Shown here: positions 41,001 through 47,707 of the stretch, piece by piece
Layout of the letters: every line of letters begins with the position of its first letter
Numbering within the stretch: the first letter of the stretch is position 1
NCBI RefSeq assembly: GCF_013186535.1
Contig: NZ_JABMCZ010000003.1
Location: 992,001 to 1,056,000, forward strand
Source of the DNA: Nocardia terpenica
GTDB lineage: Bacteria > Actinomycetota > Actinomycetes > Mycobacteriales > Mycobacteriaceae
DNA: 64,000 bases
Direction: 5' to 3'
Program-made: the position numbers and the translations under genes
Notes under the pieces: model-generated
What the model saw: the letters and a program-made list of their open reading frames with translations, nothing else
Databases searched by the model: none
Told to the model about the DNA's origin: nothing

Positions 41001-42553
41001 ACCGGGAACAGGATGGTGAGCAGCGTGCCCACCACCAGCGTGATGGCCACCGCCGCCAGCGTGGTGATCACACCCAGCCCCACAGTGGCTGCGGCGGCGG
41101 CGATTCCGCCCACCACCACGGCGGCGAAGGCGACCAGCCCACCGGCCAGGATGACCGGAGCCAGCACCTGGAACGCCGCGAACGCGATCGGAATGCCGAC
41201 GATCAGCACCGGAATCGCGATGATCGCCAGGACCGCCAGCACCGGCAGGGCCAGCACCGCCAGCACGATGCCGCCGACGATCAGCGCGCCGATCACCAAG
41301 GGCGCGAGCACGATCGCGCCGATCACCGCCACCGCGGCTATGCCGATGGCGCCGATCGCGAGCGCGCCGGCGAACAGCAGCGGCACGATCGCGAAGGCGG
41401 CGATGACCGGTACGGCGCCGAGCGCGAGGAAGGCGTTGTGTGTGCCGACCAGGCCCTCGCCGCCGAGCATGCCGCGAATGCCGTGCAGCAGCGGCGTGAG
41501 CGCCGCGGCCGGGTCTGTGATCATGCCCAGCACCGGCGTCACATAGCCGAGCAGCGGGGCGATCCCGTGCAGCGCCGGGGCGGCGAAGCCGAGCACCGAG
41601 GCGGCCAGCGTGCCGAATTCCGGTGCGGCCGTGAGCGAGCGCAGCCCTTCTGCCAGCCCCTGTAGCGGATCGCCGGTGCTCGCGGTGGGCGCCAGCAGAT
41701 CGCGCAGGGCCTTGGTGATGTCGCCGCCGTCCTGCGGGAAACCGAACAGCGCGCGGGCCTGGTCGATCAGGTCGTCCAGCGGGGCGGATTGGTCGCGGCG
41801 GCGCGATCCGGCCTGTTCGGTTGCCTGCGCGGCGAATCCGAGCAGATCCTCCACGGGCTGGCGCAGCGGACCGGAGGGGAAGGTCTGGTCGGCCCAGTCG
41901 GCGAGCTTGCCGAGGTCCAGATGCGAGCCGACGATCTGTGCGGCGACCGCCGCCAGCTCCTCGACCGGCGATCCGGTGCCCGCGTCGGGCGCGGCGGTGG
42001 CCACGGTCGACCGCAGCGGCAGGCCGGTGGCCTGCGCGGTGTGCGGCGACAGCGGGTCCGCGGCGGCGGGCGCGGGCGGGGTCTTCAGTGCCTGGGCGAG
42101 GGACTGCAGCGTGGTCTGCACCGGTGCGCCCGGATTCGCGGGCGCGGCGCTCTGCGGGGCCTGCGGGATCACCGCGTTGATGGCGGTCTGGGCGAGGGCG
42201 GAGAAGTCGATGCCGGGCCCGGTGTCGCCGCCGGAGGGCGGCGTGAATACGGGAATCGCGCCCTGCCCGGCCGCGCCGGTGTCGGTGCGGTCGATCGCCG
42301 GGGCGGGATTGCCGATGGCCGGGCTGCGGCCGGGAATGCCGGTGCCGGAAAGGAATCCGCCGCCGGACGGCGGGTCCAGGGGCTGGCTGGGATGGCCGGG
42401 CCCCTGGGCCGCCGCGTATCCGCCGGACACCATGGCGGAGCTCAGTGAGGCGAACGCGGCCGCGGCGTACAGGCCGCGCCGATTCCGCCTGATTTCCTTG
42501 CGCGACCGCGTCGCGCGAGACATTGTCCGGGCACCACGAGTTGTTGCAGACAT
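38009..42553 (-). CDS. Giant polytopic Ala/Gly/Val-rich membrane repeat protein, 1514 residues
   Basis: The N-terminus is arginine-rich (RSRKEIRRNRRGLYAAAAFA) and leads into a signal-like segment ending near residue 50, possibly twin-arginine. Residues 50-370 are Pro/Gly/Ala-rich with helical stretches such as AVAAQIVGSHLDLGKLADWA. From about 375 to 1420 the chain is almost entirely hydrophobic, built of consecutive helix-length segments broken by GIP, GxP or GG turns, by eye thirty or more. Residues about 1206-1364 are short near-identical repeats of the form AALAALATAVIGGPIV. A soluble tail of about 95 residues closes the protein. AGAGG lies eight bases before the ATG. It matches no transporter family I know. 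The opposite strand has long open frames, but this frame has the signal, ribosome site and periodic hydrophobicity. Confidence 0.85.
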   Translation of the reverse strand: MSATTRGARTMSRATRSRKEIRRNRRGLYAAAAFASLSSAMVSGGYAAAQGPGHPSQPLDPPSGGGFLSGTGIPGRSPAIGNPAPAIDRTDTGAAGQGAIPVFTPPSGGDTGPGIDFSALAQTAINAVIPQAPQSAAPANPGAPVQTTLQSLAQALKTPPAPAAADPLSPHTAQATGLPLRSTVATAAPDAGTGSPVEELAAVAAQIVGSHLDLGKLADWADQTFPSGPLRQPVEDLLGFAAQATEQAGSRRRDQSAPLDDLIDQARALFGFPQDGGDITKALRDLLAPTASTGDPLQGLAEGLRSLTAAPEFGTLAASVLGFAAPALHGIAPLLGYVTPVLGMITDPAAALTPLLHGIRGMLGGEGLVGTHNAFLALGAVPVIAAFAIVPLLFAGALAIGAIGIAAVAVIGAIVLAPLVIGALIVGGIVLAVLALPVLAVLAIIAIPVLIVGIPIAFAAFQVLAPVILAGGLVAFAAVVVGGIAAAAATVGLGVITTLAAVAITLVVGTLLTILFPVLGLITAPLAFTVGALGILVVGTLLTGLATFGVLGVAFAIAAALAVAIGIASLFTPFGLLSLPILAVLGVAALALFAAAGLAAGLIVAAMFVVGLAALMIVAPVAVGGLLVLALFAEAIRLAALVAAWFLAAAGGLLITAVGAIASGVAVLAGIVATLFLVFAVPVVGPLLAPLAFLVLVGVPGALGLAFLFGGLGLAGVLISVCTSLFLLAATAWAGATAFATLIAMITMPYAIPLLVPLVAAFLAIVSATVMGLAALDFVFTWVPFLVLSAGAFVWAAAAVLATFAGGLLVGALSFATLTLTLVALIVINPPIALLALPLLLAGQLFITLTALGGSALVALGLAAVAATLMPLLGAGLFVALGAIVTAFVAASALFPPFLIVGIPVGLAALVVGGAAILAIVAAGELLTGAVSVVGLLATAVVGLAALIAMVPVGVVALALAAVLTLPFLLAGPFAPIVSTALSPIIALAIGALFAPFSVAAFLGAFLAIAVQAFGLLGLPFLGVLLGGGLFLAFKALEITAWLVSLPFDFAALWILGGLAAAALLPVLAAAGLGALALVAAGAVIGAGVVGALALGAGAVALGGAAVLALLAAPVLAIGIPLALIGLLTLAALAAAVVIGIPVGVLGLGALGVGAAVLAVLSVPLLGIGIPAALLGLLALAAVATLLVIGVPVALVGIGGVLGALAAAVVGTPIVAALAALATAVIGGPIVFALGALAAAVIGGPIVFALGALAAAVLGGPIVAALAALATAVIGGPIVAALAALATAVIGAPIVAALAALATAVVGGLAALAAAVVGVPIVAALAALATAVVGGLAVLAAAVVGVPIVAALAALATAVIGGPIALGLGALGATAIGVPLAAFLATVTGITGAGAVALAVAAVTVAALVAAFLLSPPFRSYVISLLRALRDQGGPLGGSTGGVAPNGSQLLDDLIPDDASLDQFVASLVKLLAPAPQHSKAPAAAHAEIPFVGVDAADGSVHATDTRKILEVAL
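38460..38935. repeat. Intragenic tandem repeats of the giant membrane protein gene
   Basis: About ten diverged units of 33-48 bp encode 11- or 16-residue segments. Two copies of an 81-bp block (38502-38582 and 38583-38663) are almost identical, a sign of recent duplication. Units keep the reading frame. Confidence 0.85.
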
Positions 42554-42621
42554 GAGCAGAACCTCTTTCGATTCGAATTCACGGAACGCTCGTAATGGGG
42601 GTGAAGGGGGTGGAACTGCGG

Positions 42622-42921
42622 TCAGGCCGGACCGGACTCGCCGGTCGCGCAGACGGCTCGGGAGGAGCCGCCATCAGGTCCGATCGGACTTCCGATGCGG
42701 GTGTGTAGCAAACCACCGGCATCGCGGCAGCGGATGAAGGCGTGCGTGCCGTTGCCCGAGCCCGGGTTGCAGGCGAGCGTGACCTGGTTCGAGACGGAGT
42801 CGTCGGTGGTGCAGCCGGGGGGAGTCGGCTCCGAGGAGGCCGTCGTGGCGAGGATGGTGGCGCCCGCGATGGAGACTGCGAACGCCGTAGCAAACGCTGA
42901 GCATCGATTGGTGCGGGTCAT
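42622..42921 (-). CDS. Small secreted four-cysteine protein, 99 residues
   Basis: A Sec signal peptide is clear: a basic MTRTNR start, hydrophobic AFATAFAVSIAGATILA and probable cleavage around TTASS near residue 30. The mature chain of about 70 residues has four cysteines (C37, C51, C65, C91), enough for two disulfides, and is otherwise polar and Gly-rich (LACNPGSGNGTHAFIRCRDA). It lies 68 bp upstream of the giant protein gene on the same strand and is divergent from a DsbA-like oxidoreductase gene, which may form its disulfides. No family is recognised. Confidence 0.7.
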   Translation of the reverse strand: MTRTNRCSAFATAFAVSIAGATILATTASSEPTPPGCTTDDSVSNQVTLACNPGSGNGTHAFIRCRDAGGLLHTRIGSPIGPDGGSSRAVCATGESGPA

Positions 42922-43165
42922 GCGGTAGATGGTTCGCGCGGTCTTCGCGCAACGTCAATTAGACGTAGATCACACTATGCGATCGCACAGGTGAGAGAGT
43001 TGATAGTTAATCTTTTCAGATTATCTAGTTGAATACTCGAGCACGGCGGCTACGATGCGAAGCGCCTTTCTGTGGAGGTTCGAGTCGATAATCCGAAACC
43101 ATTTCGACAATGGTGAAGAAAATAAGCTGGACGTACTGCTACATGGAAGTACCGAGGTGATCGCC
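42922..43165. promoter_or_regulatory. AT-rich divergent promoter region
   Basis: This 244-bp gap is markedly poorer in GC than its surroundings, with GTTGATAGTTAATC and TTTTCAGATTATC in the middle. It must carry the promoters for the envelope cluster (leftward) and the DsbA-like gene (rightward). An in-frame ATG at 43055 would extend the DsbA-like protein by 37 residues, but that stretch is AT-rich and not signal-like. Confidence 0.5.
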
Positions 43166-43894
43166 ATGAAATCCAGGCGCAGTCGTCGATTCGTGAACCG
43201 CGCGACCCGTCGCCGCCGCCTGACCGTGGGCGTGGTGCTCACGGTCGCGGTGCTCGCGGCGTTCGTCGCCGCGGTGGTCCATTACGACGCCACCGCCAAG
43301 CGCGATCGCGACCGGGCCGCGCAGGCCCGGGCCGCCGCCGAGGCGCCCCCGCCGGTATTCACCGATCGCGGCACGCTGCGCTTCGGCGCGGCCGACGCCC
43401 CGACGGTGCTCACCGTGACCACCGATTTCGCCTGCCCGTCCTGCCGGACCTTCGCGCAGGCGAGCGATTCGGCGCTGGCCGGGCTGATCGACGGCCACCG
43501 GGTCGCGGTCGACTACGACCCGGTCGCCATCGCGACCGAACCCAAGGACTACGCGGCCCGCGCCGCGAACGCCTCGGCCTGCGTCGCGGCCGCCGACAAG
43601 AATGCCTGGCCCGCCTGGTACCGGCTGATGTTCCAGCACCAGCCCGGGCCCAAGGATCCGAGCCCGACCGACGATCGCCTGGTGGATCTGGCCGCACAGT
43701 CCGGGGTAACCGGCCCGGACGTGGCCGGATGCATCCGCGGCGAGCACTACCGGCAGTTCGTTACCGCGCACACCGACCACGCCATCGCCGCCGGGCTGAC
43801 GCACACTCCGACGGTGCGGGTGGGGGACCGGGTGGTGGAGAACATCACGCCGGACGGCCTGCACGTCGCGATCGACCGGGCGGCGGCGAAGTAG
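43166..43894 (+). CDS. Membrane-anchored DsbA-like thioredoxin-fold protein
   Basis: The 242-residue protein has a basic cytoplasmic N-terminus (KSRRSRRFVNRATRRRR), one membrane helix at about residues 20-38 and an extracytoplasmic thioredoxin-like domain. The active site is C90-P-S-C93 in VTTDFACPSCRTFA. An inserted helical part follows (AANASACVAAADKNAWPAWY), and the cis-proline region is GLTHTPTVRVGDRVV. This is the Thioredoxin_4/DsbA type that oxidises secreted proteins in actinobacteria. GAGGTGA lies six bases before ATG 43166. It is divergent from the envelope cluster that includes a four-cysteine secreted protein, a plausible substrate. Confidence 0.87.
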   Translation: MKSRRSRRFVNRATRRRRLTVGVVLTVAVLAAFVAAVVHYDATAKRDRDRAAQARAAAEAPPPVFTDRGTLRFGAADAPTVLTVTTDFACPSCRTFAQASDSALAGLIDGHRVAVDYDPVAIATEPKDYAARAANASACVAAADKNAWPAWYRLMFQHQPGPKDPSPTDDRLVDLAAQSGVTGPDVAGCIRGEHYRQFVTAHTDHAIAAGLTHTPTVRVGDRVVENITPDGLHVAIDRAAAK

Positions 43895-43896
43895 TG

Positions 43897-43923
43897 GATC
43901 CCGGCCAAAAACGTGCCGGGATC
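43897..43923. repeat. Dispersed hairpin element, copy 3
   Basis: GATCCCGGC pairs with GCCGGGATC around the loop CAAAAACGT. It begins two bases after the DsbA-like gene stop and probably terminates it. It merges into the tandem array that follows. Confidence 0.88.
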
Positions 43924-44069
43924 AGGTGGGTGGGTGTGCCGGGATCAGGTGGGTGGGTGTGCCGGGATCATATGGGTGGGTGTGCCGGGATCAGGTGGGT
44001 GGGTGCGCCGGGATCATGGGGTGGGCGCGCCGGGATGAGGTCGGTGGGCGTGCCGGGACCAGGGGTGGG
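43915..44069. repeat. Tandem array of about seven 22-24-bp units
   Basis: Units read GTGCCGGGATCAGGTGGGTG with small changes. The first unit shares the right arm of the hairpin element, so the array looks like amplification of that arm. It fills the whole gap between the convergent DsbA-like and IS30-HTH/MarR genes. Confidence 0.85.
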
Positions 44070-44783
44070 TCAGGGCTCGTTTTCGGCTGTGACTCGGGTG
44101 CGCCAGCTTTCGGCGGTGTTCTGTAGGGAGCGGGCGAGGTGGTCGAGGTAGAGGCTCATTTCGCTCAGGCGCAATCCGGCGGGGGTGGTGACGCCGAGGA
44201 GGTCGGCGCTTTCGTGGGTGATGGCGCTCAGTACCTCGGTGGTGTGTACCGCGCCGAGTGTTGATCGGAGCCAGACGTTCTCGTCGACCACATAGCAGTA
44301 GCGGCGGCCGCCCTCGTGTTCGCGGTGGATGAGGCCCTGATTCACCAGGCGGGTGGCGGCTACCGAGATCGAGGCGGGGCTGATCCGCAGTCGACGGGTC
44401 AGCTCGGCGGTGGTGAGGGCGCCGGAATCGGTGGTCAATAACACGGCGAGGATGCGTGAGGCGGTGCTGGGCTCGCCGGATCTGATGAACAGGTCCGTGA
44501 GCCTGGTGATGACGTCGGCCACCGGAGCCTGTTCGAAAGCCTGTGTGCCGGTGGATGATTCGGCGGATCGGCGGTTTCGGCCGGGGCGGCGGGCGCGCTG
44601 CTGCGCGGCTCGCTGTGCCCGGTCGGCGCGGTAGCGGCGCGGTCCGCCGTTGCGGGCGACCTCCCGGCTCACCGTCGAGGTGGGGCGGTCCAGCTGGCGG
44701 GCTATCTCGGCGTAGTCGAGGCCCGCGGCCAACCCCTCGGCAATACATTCCCGATCCAACCGGGTGAGTCTGCCGCCGGGCAT
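44070..44783 (-). CDS. Regulator combining an IS30-type helix-turn-helix with a MarR/GbsR-type domain
   Basis: The 237-residue protein begins with an HTH_38 module as found at the N-terminus of IS30 transposases (RLTRLDRECIAEGLAAGLDY, AEIARQLDRPTSTVSREVAR, NGGPRRYRADRAQRAAQQRA). After a linker it carries a MarR/GbsR-type winged helix (TTAELTRRLRISPASISVAA, TRLVNQGLIHREHEGGRRYC) and a helical tail. It has no transposase catalytic core. GAGGAGGGGAG precedes ATG 44783. It is divergent from two tandem P450 genes and probably controls them. Confidence 0.85.
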   Translation of the reverse strand: MPGGRLTRLDRECIAEGLAAGLDYAEIARQLDRPTSTVSREVARNGGPRRYRADRAQRAAQQRARRPGRNRRSAESSTGTQAFEQAPVADVITRLTDLFIRSGEPSTASRILAVLLTTDSGALTTAELTRRLRISPASISVAATRLVNQGLIHREHEGGRRYCYVVDENVWLRSTLGAVHTTEVLSAITHESADLLGVTTPAGLRLSEMSLYLDHLARSLQNTAESWRTRVTAENEP

Positions 44784-44839
44784 CGGCTCCCCTCCTCTGC
44801 TCGCGAACGGCGTGCGTTCGTATTCAGGACCATTGCAAC

Positions 44840-44852
44840 CACAGTAGCTGTG
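44840..44852. promoter_or_regulatory. Candidate operator in the P450 promoter
   Basis: CACAG-TAG-CTGTG is a perfect dyad. TATTGCAACC/CATTGCAACC occurs on each side of it as a direct repeat (about 44831 and 44872). Both lie between the divergent regulator and the P450 genes. Confidence 0.45.
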
Positions 44853-44992
44853 AATTGCGTTCGTGGGCAGAAGTATTGCAACCGATTCGGCGAATCTACC
44901 TGCGGGACAGCGGAAACGGGCGGCTAATTCGTTGAGCGAACGGCGAATTCGACTTAGCGTGCGGGGTGTCCCAGCAGAATCGAGGAGTCGCA

Positions 44993-46192
44993 ATGACCGA
45001 ATCGTTGCCCATCATCACCGAGCTGCCGCTCGAGCGCCCGGCCGGACGGCCCTTCGATCCGCCCGCCGAATTGCGCGCCCTGCGGGAGCGCGAACCGTTG
45101 ACCCGCATGGATTTTCCCGACGGGCACCGGGGATGGTTGGCGACCGGGCACGCCGTCGTGCGGGCCATACTCGCCGATCCGAGGTTCAGCAACCGCACCG
45201 ATGTGCTGCACAGCCCGATCAAGGGGGCTCCGGCGCCCGGCCCGACGCCGCCGGGGACGTTCCTGCGCTACGACCCGCCGGAGCACACCCGATTTCGGAA
45301 CCTGCTGGTCGGCCGCTTCACCGTGCGCCGCATGCGGATGCTGACCGAGCGCGTCGAGGAACTGACCGCCGGATGCCTGGACGCGATGGCGCGCCACGGC
45401 GGGCCGGTGGATCTGGTCGAGGCGTTCGCCCGGCCGATTCCGGAGCTGGTGATCTGCGAACTGCTCGGGGTGCCGACGGCCGACCACGATCGGTTCCGCC
45501 GGTTGGCCGCGTCGCCCGGTCACGAGGCCACCGCCCGGGAGATCCTCGACGAGGCGAGCGATCTCTTCGACGACATCATGGACTACATCCGGCATCTGGT
45601 CGCCGCCAAGCGGGCGAACCCGACCGACGACATGCTCAGCGAGCTGACCGCGAGCGATCTCACCGAGGACGAACTGGTCGGGGTCGGCTCCATGTTGTTC
45701 GCCGCCGGGGGCGAGACCACGGCGAATATGCTGGCGCTGGGCACCTATGCGCTGCTGCGCAATCCCGATCAGCTCGCCGCGCTGCGCGCCGATCCGGACC
45801 TGACCGATCGGGCGATCGAGGAGCTGCTGCGGTATCTGACGATCGCCCACATCACCACCCGGACCGCCACCGAGGACGTGGAATTGGCCGGGCACACCAT
45901 CGAATCCGGTGCCACGGTGGTGCTGTCGCTATCGGCGGCGGATCGGGACGAGCGGCGCTTCGACGATCCGGATACTCTGGATGTCGAGCGTAACGCGGTG
46001 GGCCACTTGGCCTTCGGATACGGCGTGCACCAGTGCCTGGGCCAGCAGTTGGCGCGGGTGGAGATGCGGGTCGCCTTCCCGGCGCTGCTGTCCCGATTCC
46101 CGGGGCTGCGGCTTGCCGTCCCGCCGGAGGAGGTGCCGATGCGCAACGCTCTGGACATCGCCGGCGTGCGCCGCCTGCCGGTGATCTGGTAA
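44993..46192 (+). CDS. Cytochrome P450 (first of a tandem pair)
   Basis: The 399-residue protein is a soluble class I bacterial P450. The I-helix oxygen-activation motif is AAGGETTAN, the K-helix is EELLRYLT with its downstream arginine, and the heme loop is FGYGVHQCLGQQLAR with Cys348 as axial ligand. The N-terminus is proline-rich (PLERPAGRPFDPPAELRALR). GAGGAG lies nine bases upstream. Sequence similarity to the next gene is high over the full length, so the pair arose by duplication. It lacks the usual Asp/Glu-Thr spacing change seen in acid-assisted variants. Substrate unknown. Confidence 0.94.
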   Translation: MTESLPIITELPLERPAGRPFDPPAELRALREREPLTRMDFPDGHRGWLATGHAVVRAILADPRFSNRTDVLHSPIKGAPAPGPTPPGTFLRYDPPEHTRFRNLLVGRFTVRRMRMLTERVEELTAGCLDAMARHGGPVDLVEAFARPIPELVICELLGVPTADHDRFRRLAASPGHEATAREILDEASDLFDDIMDYIRHLVAAKRANPTDDMLSELTASDLTEDELVGVGSMLFAAGGETTANMLALGTYALLRNPDQLAALRADPDLTDRAIEELLRYLTIAHITTRTATEDVELAGHTIESGATVVLSLSAADRDERRFDDPDTLDVERNAVGHLAFGYGVHQCLGQQLARVEMRVAFPALLSRFPGLRLAVPPEEVPMRNALDIAGVRRLPVIW

Positions 46193-46211
46193 TCGCAGGG
46201 GAGGAAGCACG

Positions 46212-47411
46212 ATGACCGAATCGTTGTCGCCCGCCATCGAACTACCGGTCGAGCGTCCACCGGGCCGCCCGTTCGACCCGGCCGCCGGGCTGGCCGCCAT
46301 CCGGGAACGAGAGCCGTTGACCCGCTTGAAATTTCCCGGCGGCCACGTGGGCTGGCTGGCGACCGGGCATGCCGTCGTCCGCGCCGTGCTGGCCGATCCG
46401 CGGTTCAGCTCCCGCAGCGAGAACCTCCGCAGTCCCGTCGTGGAGCTGGATACGACGCGATCGGTCCCGGCGGGCATGTTCCTGCGTTACGACCCGCCGG
46501 AGCACACCCGGTTCCGGAACATGCTGACCGGCCGCTTCACCGTGCGCCGCATGCGGCTGCTGACCGAGCGCATCGAGGGTTTCACCGCCGAATGCCTGGA
46601 CGCGATGCAACGCCAGGGCGGGCCGGTGGATCTGGTGACCGCGTTCGCCCGGCCGATTCCGGAACTGGTGATCTGCGACCTGCTCGGCGTGCCGGTGGCC
46701 GATCACGATCAGTTCAGCCGCCTGGCCGCCGCCTCCACCCCGGATGTGTCCCCGGAGGAGTTTGTCAACAAGAGAATCGACGCCTTCGACAGCGTCCTCG
46801 ACTACATCCGGCATCTGGTCGCCGCCAAGCGCGCGAACCCGACCGACGACATGCTCAGCGAGCTGGCGGCCACCGACCTCACCGAGGACGAACTGGTCGG
46901 CGTCGGCGGCCTGCTGCTGGCGGCCGGGCTGGACACCACCGCGAACATGCTGGCGCTGGGAACCTTTGCGCTGCTGTGCAATCCGGAGCAGCTGGCGCTG
47001 CTGCGCGCGGACCCCGACCTGACCGACCGGGCCGTCGAGGAACTGCTGCGCTACCTGTCGATCGCACACACCGCGGTGCGCGGGGCGCTGGAGGACGTGG
47101 AACTGGCCGGGCATACTATCAGGGCGGGCGAATCGGTGGCGCTGTCGATCACGGCGGGCAACCGCGACCCGGAACGCTTCGACGACCCGGATACCCTGGA
47201 CGTCGAGCGTAATGCGGTGGGACACTTGGCCTTCGGACACGGTGTCCACCAGTGTCTGGGCCAGCAGCTGGCGCGCGTGGAGATGCGGGTCGGCTACCGG
47301 GCACTGCTGGCCCGGTTCCCGGGGCTGCGGTTGGCGGTCCCGGCCGAGGAGGTGCCGCTGCGCGGCGCGATCGACATCGGGGGCGTGCGCAGCCTGCCGG
47401 TCACCTGGTAA
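46212..47411 (+). CDS. Cytochrome P450 (second of a tandem pair)
   Basis: The second P450 is also 399 residues. Its I-helix reads AAGLDTTAN, so the glutamate of the first copy is Asp here. The heme loop is FGHGVHQCLGQQLAR (Cys348). It starts 19 bp after the first stop with GGGGAGGAAG upstream. N-terminal 60 residues and the F-G region differ most between the copies (HEATAREILDEASDLFD versus TPDVSPEEFVNKRIDAFD), consistent with different substrates. It is followed 22 bp later by the ferredoxin gene. Confidence 0.94.
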   Translation: MTESLSPAIELPVERPPGRPFDPAAGLAAIREREPLTRLKFPGGHVGWLATGHAVVRAVLADPRFSSRSENLRSPVVELDTTRSVPAGMFLRYDPPEHTRFRNMLTGRFTVRRMRLLTERIEGFTAECLDAMQRQGGPVDLVTAFARPIPELVICDLLGVPVADHDQFSRLAAASTPDVSPEEFVNKRIDAFDSVLDYIRHLVAAKRANPTDDMLSELAATDLTEDELVGVGGLLLAAGLDTTANMLALGTFALLCNPEQLALLRADPDLTDRAVEELLRYLSIAHTAVRGALEDVELAGHTIRAGESVALSITAGNRDPERFDDPDTLDVERNAVGHLAFGHGVHQCLGQQLARVEMRVGYRALLARFPGLRLAVPAEEVPLRGAIDIGGVRSLPVTW

Positions 47412-47433
47412 TCGCACGAAAGGAGAAGCGGCG

Positions 47434-47625
47434 ATGCGAATCTCGGTGGACCGGGAGCGCTGTATCGGATCGGGAATGTGCGCGCTCACCGCGCCGGAGA
47501 TCTTCGACCAAGACGACGACGAGGGCAAGGTGAAACTCCTCGACCCCCAGCCCCAGCACTGCCACGCGGAGGTCCGTGAGGCCGCCGTCGTATGCCCCTC
47601 CGGGGCCATCGAGGTCGAGGAGTAG
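47434..47625 (+). CDS. 3Fe-4S-type ferredoxin, 63 residues
   Basis: The protein has the actinobacterial P450 ferredoxin pattern: C10 and C16 in RCIGSGMCALTAPEIF and C54 in AAVVCPSGAIEVEE. The position of the fourth cysteine of a 4Fe-4S motif is Gly13, so a [3Fe-4S] cluster is expected. It is an acidic protein (QDDDEG segment) suited to docking on P450s. AAAGGAGAAG precedes the ATG. One ferredoxin serves two P450 genes here, and no ferredoxin reductase is encoded nearby. Confidence 0.93.
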   Translation: MRISVDRERCIGSGMCALTAPEIFDQDDDEGKVKLLDPQPQHCHAEVREAAVVCPSGAIEVEE

Positions 47626-47675
47626 GGATTGGGCCCCGGCGTGCGTAACCTTTGGCCCCGGCGTGCGTAATCCTT

Positions 47676-47702
47676 GGCCCCGGCGTGCTTTTGGCCGGGG
47701 CC
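47676..47702. repeat. Dispersed hairpin element, copy 4
   Basis: GGCCCCGGC pairs with GCCGGGGCC around the loop GTGCTTTTG. Two half copies (CCCCGGCGTGCGTAA) precede it at about 47635 and 47655. It lies between the convergent ferredoxin and LLM genes and probably terminates both. Confidence 0.88.
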
Positions 47703-47707
47703 CTACC

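Noticed and set aside
38286..41546. A 1086-codon plus-strand frame opposite the giant membrane protein gene, and an 883-codon alternative minus frame.
   Set aside because: Their compositions (Ala/Thr/Pro/Ser-only or Arg/Gly-only) are what an antisense or shifted reading of Ala/Val/Leu/Gly-rich coding gives. Neither has a convincing start, whereas the chosen frame has a signal segment and ribosome site.
44070..44783. An IS30 insertion sequence.
   Set aside because: Only the helix-turn-helix is IS30-like; there is no DDE catalytic core and no terminal inverted repeats, and the gene continues into a MarR-like domain.
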